Positions 50,902 to 60,682 of a stretch of 64,000 nt of DNA are shown here, piece by piece. Source of the DNA: Streptomyces sp. CoH27 (GTDB taxonomy: Bacteria; Actinomycetota; Actinomycetes; Streptomycetales; Streptomycetaceae); NCBI RefSeq assembly GCF_020181035.1, contig NZ_JAIQYY010000004.1:333385-397384 (forward strand). The letters are read 5' to 3'. The notes beneath the pieces were generated by a model. The model made no database searches. It saw only the letters and a list, made by a program, of their open reading frames with translations, and was not told where the DNA came from. Each line of letters begins with the position of its first letter. Positions within the stretch are counted from its first letter, which is position 1. The position numbers were made by a program, and so were the translations under genes.

Positions 50902-51786
50902 TCAGCCCCGCAGTGCCTGAGCCGCCGTCGCCGTCACCGCGTCGGCCAGGGCGGCCAGCGCGGGGGAGTCGAGCCTCCACTGCTGCCAGTACAGGGTGAC
51001 GTCCACCCACGTCCTCGGGGCGAGCACCGTCAGCCGGCCCTCCGCCAGCAGCGGCCCCGCCTGGGACTCGGGGACCATGCCCCAGCCGAGGCCCGCGGCG
51101 ACCGCGGCGACGAACCCGTCCGAGGTGGGCACGTAGTGGCGCAGGGGGCTCGCGGCCCCACGGCCCAGCCGGCGTACGAAGGAGTCCTGGAAGTCGTCCT
51201 TGCGGTCGAAGACCACCACCGGGGCCGCGGGCAGCAGCTCCGGCAGCGGACCGGCCAGCTGCCGCTCGGCGAAGTCCGGTGCGGCGACCGGCAGATAGCG
51301 CATCCGGCCGAGCGGGCGGACCGTGCAGCCCGGCACGGGGTCGGGCAACGTGGTCACCGCCGCCATCACCAGCCCCTCGCGCAGCAGCGCTGCCGTGTGG
51401 GACTCGTCCTCCCGGTGCAGTTCGAAGCAGAGCCCCGGCACCCGGGTCAGCGCCGGCAGGAACCAGGTCGCCAGCGAGTCCGCGTTCACCGCGACCGACA
51501 CCCGGGTCGGCTCCCCGGCGCCGCTCAGCCCCAGCTCACCCCACGCGTCCCGCTCCAGCCTGGCCAGCTGCCGGGCGAACCGCACCAGCACCGCCCCGGA
51601 ATCCGTGGGCCGCACCGGCTTGGTGCGCTGCAGCAGGACCCGGCCCGTGCGCTGCTCCAGCGCCTTGACCCGCTGGCTGACCGCGGACGGGGTCACATGC
51701 AGGGCCGCGGCGGCGGCGTCGAAGGTGCCCTCGTCCACCACGGCGAGCAGCGTCCGCACCTGGTCCAGGGGAAGCTCTGCCATCAT
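50902..51786 (-). CDS. lysG: LysR-family regulator, LysG/ArgP type
   Basis: 294 aa. N-terminal HTH (LPLDQVRTLLAVVDEGTFDAAAAALHVTPSAVSQRVKALEQRTGRVLLQR) identical in layout to ArgP/LysG, then the amino-acid-binding domain. It activates the divergent exporter gene lysE in response to basic amino acids. The start is one of two adjacent ATGs (51786, 51783); no good ribosome-binding site is present, so the transcript may be nearly leaderless. 67 bp separate it from lysE. Confidence 0.93.
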   Translation of the reverse strand: MMAELPLDQVRTLLAVVDEGTFDAAAAALHVTPSAVSQRVKALEQRTGRVLLQRTKPVRPTDSGAVLVRFARQLARLERDAWGELGLSGAGEPTRVSVAVNADSLATWFLPALTRVPGLCFELHREDESHTAALLREGLVMAAVTTLPDPVPGCTVRPLGRMRYLPVAAPDFAERQLAGPLPELLPAAPVVVFDRKDDFQDSFVRRLGRGAASPLRHYVPTSDGFVAAVAAGLGWGMVPESQAGPLLAEGRLTVLAPRTWVDVTLYWQQWRLDSPALAALADAVTATAAQALRG

Positions 51787-51853
51787 GAAAGCTAATGATA
51801 CGTAAGAATCTTTAGCTGTACTTGTATGACGTGTGTCTCCTAGCGTCGACGGC

Positions 51854-52471
51854 ATGAACCACGCACTGACCGCCGCGATCGCCGGATTCGGCAGCGGACT
51901 CTCCCTGATCGTCGCCATCGGCGCCCAGAACGCCTTCGTCCTGCGCCAGGGGGCGCGCCGGGACGCCGTGCTCGCCGTGGTCGGCATCTGCGCGCTCTCC
52001 GACGCGGTGCTCATCGCGCTGGGCGTCGGCGGCGTCGGGGCGGTCGTGGTGGCCTGGCCGGGCGCGGTCCGCGCGGTCGGGATCATCGGCGGCGCCTTCC
52101 TGCTCTGCTACGGCGCCCTCGCCGCCCGCCGGGTGCTCCGGCCCGGTACGGCCGGACTGAGCACCGAGGGGGAGGCGGCCGGTTCCCGGCGCCGGGCCGT
52201 GCTCACCTGCCTGGCGCTGACCTGGCTCAACCCGCACGTGTACCTGGACACGGTGTTCCTGCTCGGCTCCCTCGCCGCCGACCGGGGGGCGCTGCGCTGG
52301 ACCTTCGGGCTCGGCGCCGCGCTCGCCAGCCTGTGCTGGTTCACCACGCTCGGCTTCGGCGCCCGGCTGCTCGGCCGCTTCCTGGCCCGGCCCGCCGCCT
52401 GGCGGGTGCTGGACGGCCTGGTCGCCGTCACCATGCTGGTCCTCGGCGTCATGCTCATGGCCGGATCCTGA
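51854..52471 (+). CDS. lysE: LysE/ArgO family amino-acid exporter
   Basis: 205 aa with six hydrophobic helices. The first carries GFGSGLSLIVAIGAQNAFVLRQG, the family signature; LTWLNPHVYLDTVFLLG is the second. It exports lysine or arginine. It is divergent from its presumed activator LysG; the AT-rich 51787-51853 spacer (TGATACGTAAGAATCTTTAGC) is the expected LysG binding site. ATG 51854 is chosen; a GTG at 51833 is in frame but starts with non-conserved residues. Confidence 0.93.
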   Translation: MNHALTAAIAGFGSGLSLIVAIGAQNAFVLRQGARRDAVLAVVGICALSDAVLIALGVGGVGAVVVAWPGAVRAVGIIGGAFLLCYGALAARRVLRPGTAGLSTEGEAAGSRRRAVLTCLALTWLNPHVYLDTVFLLGSLAADRGALRWTFGLGAALASLCWFTTLGFGARLLGRFLARPAAWRVLDGLVAVTMLVLGVMLMAGS

Positions 52472-52554
52472 GACAAACCGTTCGGCACACACGGGACTTC
52501 CTGAGATAGTCAGCCTCGCGAACGGAAAAGATGTAGCGAGCAACCAGGACATCC

Positions 52555-53855
52555 GTGGACACGAGTGAGCGCAGCAGCACCGAACCCGGTTCCGCGACGG
52601 ACCAGGAGGCGGCGCCTCCGCCCCGGCGTGGCTGGCGCCGCTGGGCGATGGACACCCGCCCCCTGCGCATCCCCGCCTACCGGCGCCTGTGGACGTCGAC
52701 CATCGTCACGGCCGTGGGCAGCCAGCTCACCGCCGTCGCCGTACCCAAGCAGATCTACGACATCACGCACTCCTCGGCCTGGGTCGGCTACGCGAGCCTG
52801 GCCGGACTCGTGCCCATGGTGGCGTTCGCGCTGTGGGGCGGGGCGGTCGCCGACACCGTGGACCGGCGCAAGCTGCTGCTGGTCACCAACAGCGGCATCG
52901 CGGTGACCTCGCTGCTGGGGCGCAGGCGGTCACCGGTCTCGGCTCGGTCGCGGTCCTGATGGTGCTGCTCGCGCTCCAGCAGGCCTTCTTCGGCCTCAAC
53001 TCCCCGGCCCGCAACGCCTCCATCGCCCGGCTGGTGCCCGCCGGGGAACTGGCCGCCGCGAACGCCCTCGGGTCCACGGTCACACAGACCGGACTGGTCG
53101 CGGGTCCCCTGCTCGCCGGTGTGCTCATCCCGGTCATCGGGCTGCCGGAGCTGTATCTCATCGACGCCCTCGCGCTCTGCGTCACCGTCTGGGCCGTCCA
53201 CCGGCTGCCTGCGCTGCCGCCGCTCGGTGACGGCGCCGCCCGCCGGGCCGGGATACGCGCGATAGCCGAGGGCTTCCGCTACATCTCCCGGCACACGGTG
53301 CTGCTGCTGTCCTTCCTCGCCGACATCGTCGCCATGGTCCTCGGCATGCCCCGCGCCCTGTTCCCGCAGCTGGCCGCGGAGACCTACCACTCCTACGGCG
53401 AGGGGCTCGCGCTCGGCGTGCTGTTCGCCGGGATCCCGGTCGGCGCGGTGCTCGGCGGACTGTTCTCCGGGGTGTTCTCGCGGGCCCGCCGGCACGGCTG
53501 GATGGTGATCGGGGCGGTGGCCGGCTGGGGCGTGGCCGTCGCCGGGGCCGGGCTGAGCGGGAACCTCTGGGTGGCGATGGCCTTCCTCGCCCTGGCCGGG
53601 GTCGCCGACATGGTCTCGATGGTGTTCCGCGGCGCGATCCTGCTGTCCGCCGCGACCGACGAGATGCGCGGCCGGATGCAGGGCGTGTTCACGGTCGTCG
53701 TCGCGGGCGGACCCCGCCTGGCCGACGTGCTGCACGGCACCGCCGGCTCCGCCTTCGGCCCGCGGGCGGCGGTGGCGGGCGGCGGCGCCCTGGTCGTCGT
53801 GGTGATGCTGACCCTGGCCGCCACGTTCCCGGCGCTGCGCCGCTACCGGATCTGA
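52555..53855 (+). pseudogene. MFS transporter gene with a one-base frameshift
   Basis: GTG 52555 opens a frame encoding the first two to three helices of an MFS_3-type exporter (LTAVAVPKQIYDITHSSAWVGYASLAGLVPMVAFALWGG, DRRKLLLVTN) that derails after VTSLL near 52918. The rest (QAVTGLGSVAVLMVLLALQQAFFGLNSPARNASIARLVP to the end at 53855) lies in another frame. Insertion of one T to read CTGCTGTGGGCGCAG would restore SLLWAQAVTG. The remainder is intact to about 433 aa. Recent inactivation or a sequencing error are both possible. Confidence 0.85.
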
Positions 53856-53864
53856 GGTCCGGCT

Positions 53865-54323
53865 TCAGAGAGGGCCGCCGCGCCGCCGGATCGCGTACTG
53901 GTCCAGCAGCTTGCCGCGGGTCGTCTCCAGGCGGCCCGCGAGGACCTCGGCCACCGTCCGCACCAGCGACAGTCCGAGCAGCGGATCCTCCACGCACAGC
54001 GCGAGCACCGCGGGCCCGTCGAACTGATAGGCCCGTACGTCGGTGAAGGCCACCGCGCCGAAGTCCCACTCGTACGGCGGGAACAGCCAGGACCAGCCGA
54101 GCAGGTCGCCCGCGCCGAGCGTGGCCACCGTCACCCGCTGCCGGGAGGTGACCTGCTGGTCCAGATGGACCGCGCCGGAGCGGATCACCCAGAACCGGTC
54201 GGCGGTGCCGCCCGCCTCGAAGATGCGGGTGTCCTCCGGGAAGGAGACCTCCTGGGCCAGCTCCATCAGGCGCTCGCGCTGCTGCTGGGGCAGGGCGGTG
54301 AGCAGTTTGATCGCTTTGGTCAT
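53865..54323 (-). CDS. Cyclic-nucleotide-binding-domain protein (single domain)
   Basis: 152 aa with one Crp-like beta-barrel (FPEDTRIFEAGGTADRFWVIRSGAVHLD, VTVATLGAGDLLGWSWLFPPYEWDF). No HTH follows, so it is not a Crp regulator. The phosphate-cassette GE and PRxA residues are replaced (GDLLGWSWLFPP), so cAMP binding is doubtful. Similar small proteins are common in actinomycetes near redox or stress genes. GAGGAG lies upstream of ATG 54323. Convergent with the MFS pseudogene, stops 9 bp apart. Confidence 0.88.
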   Translation of the reverse strand: MTKAIKLLTALPQQQRERLMELAQEVSFPEDTRIFEAGGTADRFWVIRSGAVHLDQQVTSRQRVTVATLGAGDLLGWSWLFPPYEWDFGAVAFTDVRAYQFDGPAVLALCVEDPLLGLSLVRTVAEVLAGRLETTRGKLLDQYAIRRRGGPL

Positions 54324-54461
54324 GGCACGGGGCTCCTCGCCGGCGGCGGTTCCGGGTGATGTCCGTAAGCCCATTTCAGCCGCTGCCGCCGTACGGGGCA
54401 CCTCGAAGGTGGGGTATGTCCGCGCCGGATCACCTGTCCGGTGGCGCGCGGGGAGTGAAAA

Positions 54462-54493
54462 GCCCTGGCTGGACGGGGGAGGCCAGCCAGGGC
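54462..54493 (-). terminator. Rho-independent-type terminator after the FUSC gene
   Basis: GCCCTGGCTGG (54462-54472) and CCAGCCAGGGC (54483-54493) form a perfect 11-bp stem with a 10-base loop; on the minus strand it is followed by TTTTC. It lies 110 bp after the FUSC stop, before the cNMP-domain gene. Confidence 0.75.
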
Positions 54494-54537
54494 CGCTTGT
54501 GGTGACGCGCAGTGGGAGGGAAGGACGGTTCCGGTCC

Positions 54538-54587
54538 GCTCCGGCATCACGTATGTGTGAACGATAAACCATTTGATATGCCGGAGC
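54538..54587. repeat. Inverted repeat with 10-bp arms downstream of the FUSC gene
   Basis: GCTCCGGCAT (54538-54547) and ATGCCGGAGC (54578-54587) are perfect complements around a 30-base AT-rich loop. Could be an mRNA 3' structure or a regulator site for the cNMP-domain gene; nothing further in 54324-54602. Confidence 0.55.
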
Positions 54588-54602
54588 ATCATCAGGAGCG
54601 GG

Positions 54603-56888
54603 TCACGTGACCTGTTTCACCTTCGCGCCCGAGCCCGAGCCCGCGTCGGCGCCCGGCCGGGGCACGCCCAGCGGCCGGGCCAGACCCGAGACCGCCTCGT
54701 CCAGGCGCTGGAGATGGCGCAGCACCCGGTCGGTCACCCGGCCGTAGCGCGGGGTGCGCAGGGTGCCCGGCTCGAGCATCGAGGCGATGCTCGGACCGGT
54801 CTCGATGGCAGCCGCGGAGCGGGGGTCGGCGACATGGGCCGCGATCGCCTCGATGTTGCGCAGCATCCGCGCACACGCCCCGCTCAGCCGGGGATCCGCG
54901 GCGATCGAGGGGTGCGTCGGCAGCAGCTCGGCCGTGGCCGCGAGGGAACGCGCGTGATAGGCGCAGGTCTCCAGCAGCGCCACGACGTACCGGGCGGTGT
55001 CCCGGCGTGAGCGCAGCGGGGTGATCGGATGCGTCAGCGGGTCGATGGCCGCGCGCAGATCGGCCAGTGCCTGGTCCAGCTCGCGCGCATGCTCCACCAG
55101 GTCGGCGCCCGCCCCGCCGCTCAGCTGGTCGACGGCGGCCCGGGCGACCCCGGCCAGCCGGTCCAGCACCTCGACGAGCAGCTCGTTGGTCCGGCGGTCG
55201 GTGTGGATCGGCAGCACCACCGCCGCCGCGATCACCCCGCAGGCCGCGCCGAGCGCCGTCTCCTCCACCCGCAGCACCAGCACCGACAGGCTGTAGGTGT
55301 TCAGCAGCGTGTACAGCAGCCCCAGCGCCGCCGTCACGAAGAACGACATCAGCGTGTACGACAGGGGCGCCGTGTAGAACATCGCGAAGACGAACACCAG
55401 CACCAGCGCGAACGCCGTCCATGTGTGGTGCCCGACCAGCCCGGCGAGCCCGATGCCGGCCACCACGCCGAGCACCGTGCCCAGCAGCCGGCGGTAGCCC
55501 TTCACCAGGATCTCGCCGGTGGAGGCGGTGTTGATGAACACGATCCAGCAGGTCAGCACCGCCCAGTACCAGCGGTGGCTGGACAGCAGCTCGCCGCCCG
55601 CGATGGCCAGCGAGGAGCCGACGGCCACCTGCACCGCGGCCCGTGTGGTGGGACGCCTGAGCCCGGTCGGCTCCGCCTTCTCGGCCTCGCGCTCCTCGCC
55701 CGCCCCGATTGCGGCGTCCTCCGCGTCCAGCTCCTCCCGTGAACGGGTGGTCGCCGGGCTGTCGTCCGACTCGTCCTGCGCCCCGTCCAGGGCGACCCGC
55801 AGACCGAGCGCGGCCCGCGCGGCCTCGCCGAGACCGCGGAAGACGTCCTGCACGGCCGGGGAGGCCTTCGGCAGGTTGTCCTCCTCGCGGTACCCGAGCA
55901 GCCGGTTGCGCAGATGGGCGAGCGCGGTGCCCCGGGCCTCGCCGACCGGCCGCAGCATCAGCAGCCGCAGCGCCTGAAGGTCCCTTCGCAGCGCCGCCGT
56001 CGCCTCGTCCCGCACCGGCAGCGAGCCGCCGGAGGGCAGGTGGGCGCCGGGCAGATGCAGGGTGAGGGTGTCGGTCCGCTCGGCGCTGCGCGCGGTGAGC
56101 AGCAGCAGGCCGAGCCGCTCGGAGGCGATCTCGGCGTCGGCGATCCGGCGCTGCAGCAGCCGCGCCACCGCCGGGTCGGAGGTGCCGTCCTCCAGCCGCC
56201 CCTGGATCATCAGCGCCGTCTCGTGCAGCCGGGCGGTGGCGGCGCGCAGTTCTTCCAGCACCTTGTCGACCGCGTCCGGCCCGGCGTCCAGCAACTCGGC
56301 CTGTACGGCGATCAGCTGGGCGAGCCGGGCGCGGAACGCCCGCCGCAGCCGGTCCAGGGTGCCCGCCGGGGTCTGCGGCAGCAGCACGAACCGCGCGAGG
56401 GCGCTGCACGCGAACGCCACGCAGATGACCCCGTACAGCGCGGGCAGCACGGCGGTGGTCGCGTGGACGAACAGCGACAGGAAGTAGATCTGGAAGCCGA
56501 TCAGCCCCAGCGCCGTACCGCGGTCACCGAAGCGCCGGCCGTAGACCGCGGCGAAGATGAGCACGACGAAGAACAGGTCGCCGACGACGACCCGTTGGTT
56601 CAGCAGCGCGCCCAGCGACACCGAGGCCAGCGCCACCGGCAGGCCGAGCGCGAGCGTGACCGCCTGCTGGGCGCGCGACTTCTCCCGGATGGCGAAGGTC
56701 GACACCATCGCCGCCATGGCACCGGCGACCAGATGCGGCACCGGCACCCGCAGGGCGGCCAGGACGGCGAGGGTGAGGGCGATCGCGGTGACCGTGCGCA
56801 ACCCCGCGGTCAGCCGCAGCAGCCCGGGATCGGACGCCGCGAGCCGGTCCCGCATCCGTACCCGCCCCGACCGTCCCGCTGCCTTCAC
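54603..56888 (-). CDS. FUSC family membrane protein (aromatic acid exporter-like)
   Basis: 761 aa with two membrane bundles: about five helices in residues ~30-175 (LTLAVLAALRVPVPHLVAGAMAAMVS; FFVVLIFAAVYGRRF) and a second set at ~425-570 (WYWAVLTCWIVFINTASTGEILVKGYRRLLGTVLGVVAG, the conserved FUSC_2 block), each followed by a long cytoplasmic helical region. The family exports aromatic carboxylates and related compounds; substrate unknown here. GTG 56888 or ATG 56855 may be the start. A terminator hairpin follows. Confidence 0.88.
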   Translation of the reverse strand: MKAAGRSGRVRMRDRLAASDPGLLRLTAGLRTVTAIALTLAVLAALRVPVPHLVAGAMAAMVSTFAIREKSRAQQAVTLALGLPVALASVSLGALLNQRVVVGDLFFVVLIFAAVYGRRFGDRGTALGLIGFQIYFLSLFVHATTAVLPALYGVICVAFACSALARFVLLPQTPAGTLDRLRRAFRARLAQLIAVQAELLDAGPDAVDKVLEELRAATARLHETALMIQGRLEDGTSDPAVARLLQRRIADAEIASERLGLLLLTARSAERTDTLTLHLPGAHLPSGGSLPVRDEATAALRRDLQALRLLMLRPVGEARGTALAHLRNRLLGYREEDNLPKASPAVQDVFRGLGEAARAALGLRVALDGAQDESDDSPATTRSREELDAEDAAIGAGEEREAEKAEPTGLRRPTTRAAVQVAVGSSLAIAGGELLSSHRWYWAVLTCWIVFINTASTGEILVKGYRRLLGTVLGVVAGIGLAGLVGHHTWTAFALVLVFVFAMFYTAPLSYTLMSFFVTAALGLLYTLLNTYSLSVLVLRVEETALGAACGVIAAAVVLPIHTDRRTNELLVEVLDRLAGVARAAVDQLSGGAGADLVEHARELDQALADLRAAIDPLTHPITPLRSRRDTARYVVALLETCAYHARSLAATAELLPTHPSIAADPRLSGACARMLRNIEAIAAHVADPRSAAAIETGPSIASMLEPGTLRTPRYGRVTDRVLRHLQRLDEAVSGLARPLGVPRPGADAGSGSGAKVKQVT

Positions 56889-56976
56889 GCCGCCGCGCTC
56901 TCTCCCGTGCCAGAAATCGATCTCCGTCCCAGCATCGCACGTCGTGATCGGAGGAACGCCACCCGGTGGGGACCGG

Positions 56977-58353
56977 TCAGGAACTCCCGCCCGCCCAGCC
57001 CTCCACCCGGGCCCGCAGCTGCTCCGGGGTCAGATACGCGTCCGTGTGCTCGAAGTCCTTCAGCCGGCCGGACCTGTGGGCCTGGAAGCCGGTGCGGACG
57101 AAGTCGTCGCCGCCGACGGCGTTCAGCAGCCAGTTGGTCATCACCCTGGTCTTGGCCACGTTGGTGCGCAGCGCCGACCAGTGGTAGCCGCGGGCGACCG
57201 CCTGGGCGGGCACCCCGCGCAGCTCGACGCCCAGCGGCTTGGACACCGCGTCCTTGCCGCCGAGGTCCACGACGAGTCCCAGGTCCCTGTGCACGTACGG
57301 CGTCAGGGTCTCGCCGCGCAGGGTCGCGATGACGTTGTCGGCGGCCTTCTTGCCCTGCCGCATGGCGTGCTGCGCGGTGGGCGGGCAGACCGCGCCCGAC
57401 TCGTCCTTGGCGAGGTCGGGCACGGCGGCCGCGTCCCCGAGGGCGAACACCCCGTCGTGCCCGGGCACGGTCATCTCCGCGGTGACCGCCAGCCGGCCGC
57501 GCACCGTCTCCGCGCCGAGCGTGCCGATCAGCGGGCTGGCGACCACACCGGCCGTCCAGATCAGCGTGTGCGTCGGCACCACCCGGCCGTCGGTGAACGT
57601 GACTTCCTCGGCGCCGGCCTTCTCGACCGACACCCCGAGCGAGACGTCGATACCGCGCCGGCGCAGGATCTCCTGCGCGCTGCGCCCGAGCTTCTCGCCG
57701 AGCTCCGGCATCAGACGCGGCGCGATGTCGATGAGATGCCACTTGATCAGGCCGGGGTCGATGCGCGGATAGCGCTGTACGGCGGCGTGGGTGAGCCGTT
57801 GCAGACAGGCGGCGGTCTCGGTGCCGGCGTATCCGCCGCCCACCACCACGAACTGCAGTCGCGCGGCCCGCTCGACCGGGTCGTCGCAGGCGTCGGCGAG
57901 GTCCAGCTGGGTGATGACGTGGTCGCGGAGGTAGGCGGCCTCGGCGAGGGTCTTCATCCCGAAGGCGTGCTCGGTCAGCCCCGGGATGTCGAAGGTGCGG
58001 GTCACGCTGCCCGGGGCGAGCACGATGTAGTCGTACGGCTCGTCGACGACCGTGTCGTTGATGGTGCGTACGACGCACACCTTGGCCTTCAGGTCCACGC
58101 CGATCGCGGCGCCCGGCAGGATCCGGGTGCGGTACTTCTTGCTGCGGCGCAGGCTGAGGGCGATCGACTGCGGGGTGAGCACACCCGAGGCGACCTGGGG
58201 CAGCAGCGGCAGATAGAGCTGGTAGGAGAACGGCGTCACCAGGGTGACGTCGGCCTCGTCGGGGGCGAGCTTCCGCTCCAGGCGGCGGACGCACTCGACT
58301 CCGGCGAAGCCTGCGCCAACCACCAGGATCCTGGGTCGTGTCACGGTGTTCAT
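56977..58353 (-). CDS. ndh: Type II NADH:quinone oxidoreductase-like FAD/NAD protein
   Basis: 458 aa. FAD motif VVGAGFAGVECVRRLER, YDYIVLAPGS, NAD motif VVGGGYAGTETAACLQRL, and FALGDAAAVPDL followed by PPTAQHAMRQGKKAADNV, all as in NDH-2. The enzyme passes electrons from NADH to menaquinone without pumping protons; a C-terminal amphipathic segment normally docks on the membrane. ATG 58353 follows GAAAGGG. The 245-bp region 58354-58598 upstream contains no gene. Confidence 0.9.
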   Translation of the reverse strand: MNTVTRPRILVVGAGFAGVECVRRLERKLAPDEADVTLVTPFSYQLYLPLLPQVASGVLTPQSIALSLRRSKKYRTRILPGAAIGVDLKAKVCVVRTINDTVVDEPYDYIVLAPGSVTRTFDIPGLTEHAFGMKTLAEAAYLRDHVITQLDLADACDDPVERAARLQFVVVGGGYAGTETAACLQRLTHAAVQRYPRIDPGLIKWHLIDIAPRLMPELGEKLGRSAQEILRRRGIDVSLGVSVEKAGAEEVTFTDGRVVPTHTLIWTAGVVASPLIGTLGAETVRGRLAVTAEMTVPGHDGVFALGDAAAVPDLAKDESGAVCPPTAQHAMRQGKKAADNVIATLRGETLTPYVHRDLGLVVDLGGKDAVSKPLGVELRGVPAQAVARGYHWSALRTNVAKTRVMTNWLLNAVGGDDFVRTGFQAHRSGRLKDFEHTDAYLTPEQLRARVEGWAGGSS

Positions 58354-58598
58354 CCCTTTCTGCGGCTCCAGGCGGTCCGACTCGACGCCGTTCGCGTGCC
58401 CTGGATCGCTGCACACACACCCTTCGATCCCACCGTGACCCGAGCCGTTCCGCCAGCTGGGGTGTGGCAGGCAGACGAACGCGTGGGCTCCAGCATGCCC
58501 CCACATCGGGGCGAGTAACCGGTTTTTCACACAGATACTCGTCGCACACATGCCGATCCGGTCCGACCGTGTCCGCTCAGCGGAACGGGTGCCTCCGC

Positions 58599-60497
58599 TC
58601 AGCGGAAGACGTCGTCCGGCTCGTCCCAGTCCGCCGGCTCCGGCACACCCCGCCCGGCCCGCGAGCGCGCCCGGTACATCGCGTCGATCTCGGCGGCGTA
58701 GTGGCGCACGATCGCGTCCCGGCGCAGCTTCATCGACGGGGTGAGCAGGCCGGCCGTCGCGGCGAACGGCTCCGGCAGGACGCGGTGGACCCGGATGGAC
58801 TCCGCACGGGAGACGGCGCTGTTCGCGGAGGCCACGGCACGGGCGATCTCCTCCCGCAGCGCGTTCTCCTCACGGCTCTCCCGGCCGGGGCCCTCGCCGT
58901 GCAGCGCCAGCGTGCCCCGCCAGTGCGCGAGGAACTCCGGGTCCAGCGTGATCAGCGCGCCGACACAGGGACGGTCGTCACCGAGCACGACGGCCTGGTG
59001 GACCAGCGGGTGCATGCGCAGCCGCTGCTCCAGCAGGGCCGGGGCCACGCTCTTGCCGCCGCTCGTGACGATGACGTCCTTCTTGCGCCCGGTGATCGTC
59101 AGATAGCCCTCGGAGTCCAGCCGTCCGATGTCCCCGGTGGCCAGCCAGCCGCCGCGCAGCACGGCCCGGGTCGCCGCCTCGTCGCCGACGTACCCCTGGA
59201 ACACCGACGGGCCGCGCACCAGGATCTCCCCGTCGTCGGCCACCTGCACCTCCGTGCCGGGCAGCGGCCGGCCCACGGTCCCGGACTTCGCCCGGCCGAG
59301 CGGCTGCATGGTGATCCCGCCGGAGGCCTCGGTGAGCCCGTAGCCGTCGTTGACGACGATCCCCATGCCCTCGTAGAACAGGGTCAGTTCACGGCTGAGC
59401 GAGGAGCCGCCGGAGGTGCCGCGCACCACCCGGCCACCGAGCGCCGCGCGCAGCCTGCGGTACACCGTCCGCTCGAACAGCGCGTGCTGCAGCCGCAGGT
59501 CGAGCCCGGGACCCGGCCCGGTGCCCAGCCGCCGGCGCTCCTCGGCCGCGGCGAAGTCCCGCGCGGTCTGCGCGGCCCGCTCGAACAGGGTGCCCCGGCC
59601 CGCCTGTCCGGCCGCGCGCAGGAAGTTCTTGTACAGCTTCTCGAACACCGACGGCACGCCGTACAGATACGTCGGCCGGAACGTGCCGAGCGCCGACGCC
59701 AGCGCGGTCTCGGACAGCTCCGGCTCGTGCGCCATCAGCACACCGCCACGGACACACGTGAGCATGATCATGATGCCGTACACATGCGAGAACGGCAGGA
59801 AGGCCAGCACCGACGGCTGTTCGCCCGGCGGTGCGGCCGTGTGCAACCAGCCGGCCAGCACGGTGTCACAGGGGTAGGCCAGGCCGCGGTGGCTCAGCGC
59901 GCAGCCCTGGGGACGGCCCGAGGTGCCCGAGGTGTAGACGACGGCCGCGGTGGCGTCCGGCAGTACGATCCGGCGCAGCGACTCCACGGTGGTGTACGGC
60001 ACCGTCGCGCCCTGCTGGACGAGGCCGGGCAGCGCCCCCGCGTCCAGCTGCCACACATGGCGCAGCCGGGGCAGGCGGGTGCACACCGTGCCGACGGTCA
60101 TGACGCCCTGCTCGTCCTCCACGACCACGGCCACACAGCCGGCGTCCCGCAGGATCCACTCGACCTGCTCGCGCGAGGAGGACGGATGGACCGGCACCAC
60201 CTCCGCGCCCACGGCCCACAGCGCATGGGCGAAGACGGTCCACTCGTAGCGGGTGCGGGCCATCACGGCCACCCGGTTCCCGGGCGAGATCCCGGCCGCG
60301 ACCAATCCCTTGGCCAGGTCGACCACCTCGTCCCGCAGCTCGATCGCGGTCACCTCCTGCCACACGGTGGCCGCGGGGTCCGCGCGGTGGGCGAGGAGCG
60401 GCAGCGCGGGGCTGCGCTCCGCGGTGTCGAAGACGCTGTCGGCGAGGCCCCCGGTGAGCGGTGGGGCAACGGCGGGAGCGAGGGCGACGTCGCGCAT
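58599..60497 (-). CDS. Long-chain fatty-acid--CoA ligase (FadD15-like AMP-forming synthetase)
   Basis: 632 aa. ATP-binding P-loop VVYTSGTSGRPQGCALSH, A5 motif DGYGLTEASGGI, A7 WLATGDIGRLDSEGYLTITGRKKD, and the catalytic Lys near the end in LLTPSMKLRRDAI. Activates fatty acids to acyl-AMP and then acyl-CoA. The insertion typical of long-chain enzymes (FEKLYKNFLRAAGQAGRGTLFERAAQTARDF) is present. Monocistronic by context; spacer to the carboxylate-amine ligase stop is 185 bp with no gene. Confidence 0.92.
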   Translation of the reverse strand: MRDVALAPAVAPPLTGGLADSVFDTAERSPALPLLAHRADPAATVWQEVTAIELRDEVVDLAKGLVAAGISPGNRVAVMARTRYEWTVFAHALWAVGAEVVPVHPSSSREQVEWILRDAGCVAVVVEDEQGVMTVGTVCTRLPRLRHVWQLDAGALPGLVQQGATVPYTTVESLRRIVLPDATAAVVYTSGTSGRPQGCALSHRGLAYPCDTVLAGWLHTAAPPGEQPSVLAFLPFSHVYGIMIMLTCVRGGVLMAHEPELSETALASALGTFRPTYLYGVPSVFEKLYKNFLRAAGQAGRGTLFERAAQTARDFAAAEERRRLGTGPGPGLDLRLQHALFERTVYRRLRAALGGRVVRGTSGGSSLSRELTLFYEGMGIVVNDGYGLTEASGGITMQPLGRAKSGTVGRPLPGTEVQVADDGEILVRGPSVFQGYVGDEAATRAVLRGGWLATGDIGRLDSEGYLTITGRKKDVIVTSGGKSVAPALLEQRLRMHPLVHQAVVLGDDRPCVGALITLDPEFLAHWRGTLALHGEGPGRESREENALREEIARAVASANSAVSRAESIRVHRVLPEPFAATAGLLTPSMKLRRDAIVRHYAAEIDAMYRARSRAGRGVPEPADWDEPDDVFR

Positions 60498-60682
60498 GCG
60501 CTGCTCCTGGAGGTACGGAGGGTCACACCGCCGATCGGCTCTGTGGTCGGCGGTGCTCGAATGTAGCCGAGGTGAGCGCGTTCGGTGGAGCGAACGGGGA
60601 AGTCGTGATCGGTTGATGACCTGGCCGTGTCCGTTCCTGGCGAGGTGCGTCCCCCGACGGCGGATCGCTCAGCTCTCGGCGC

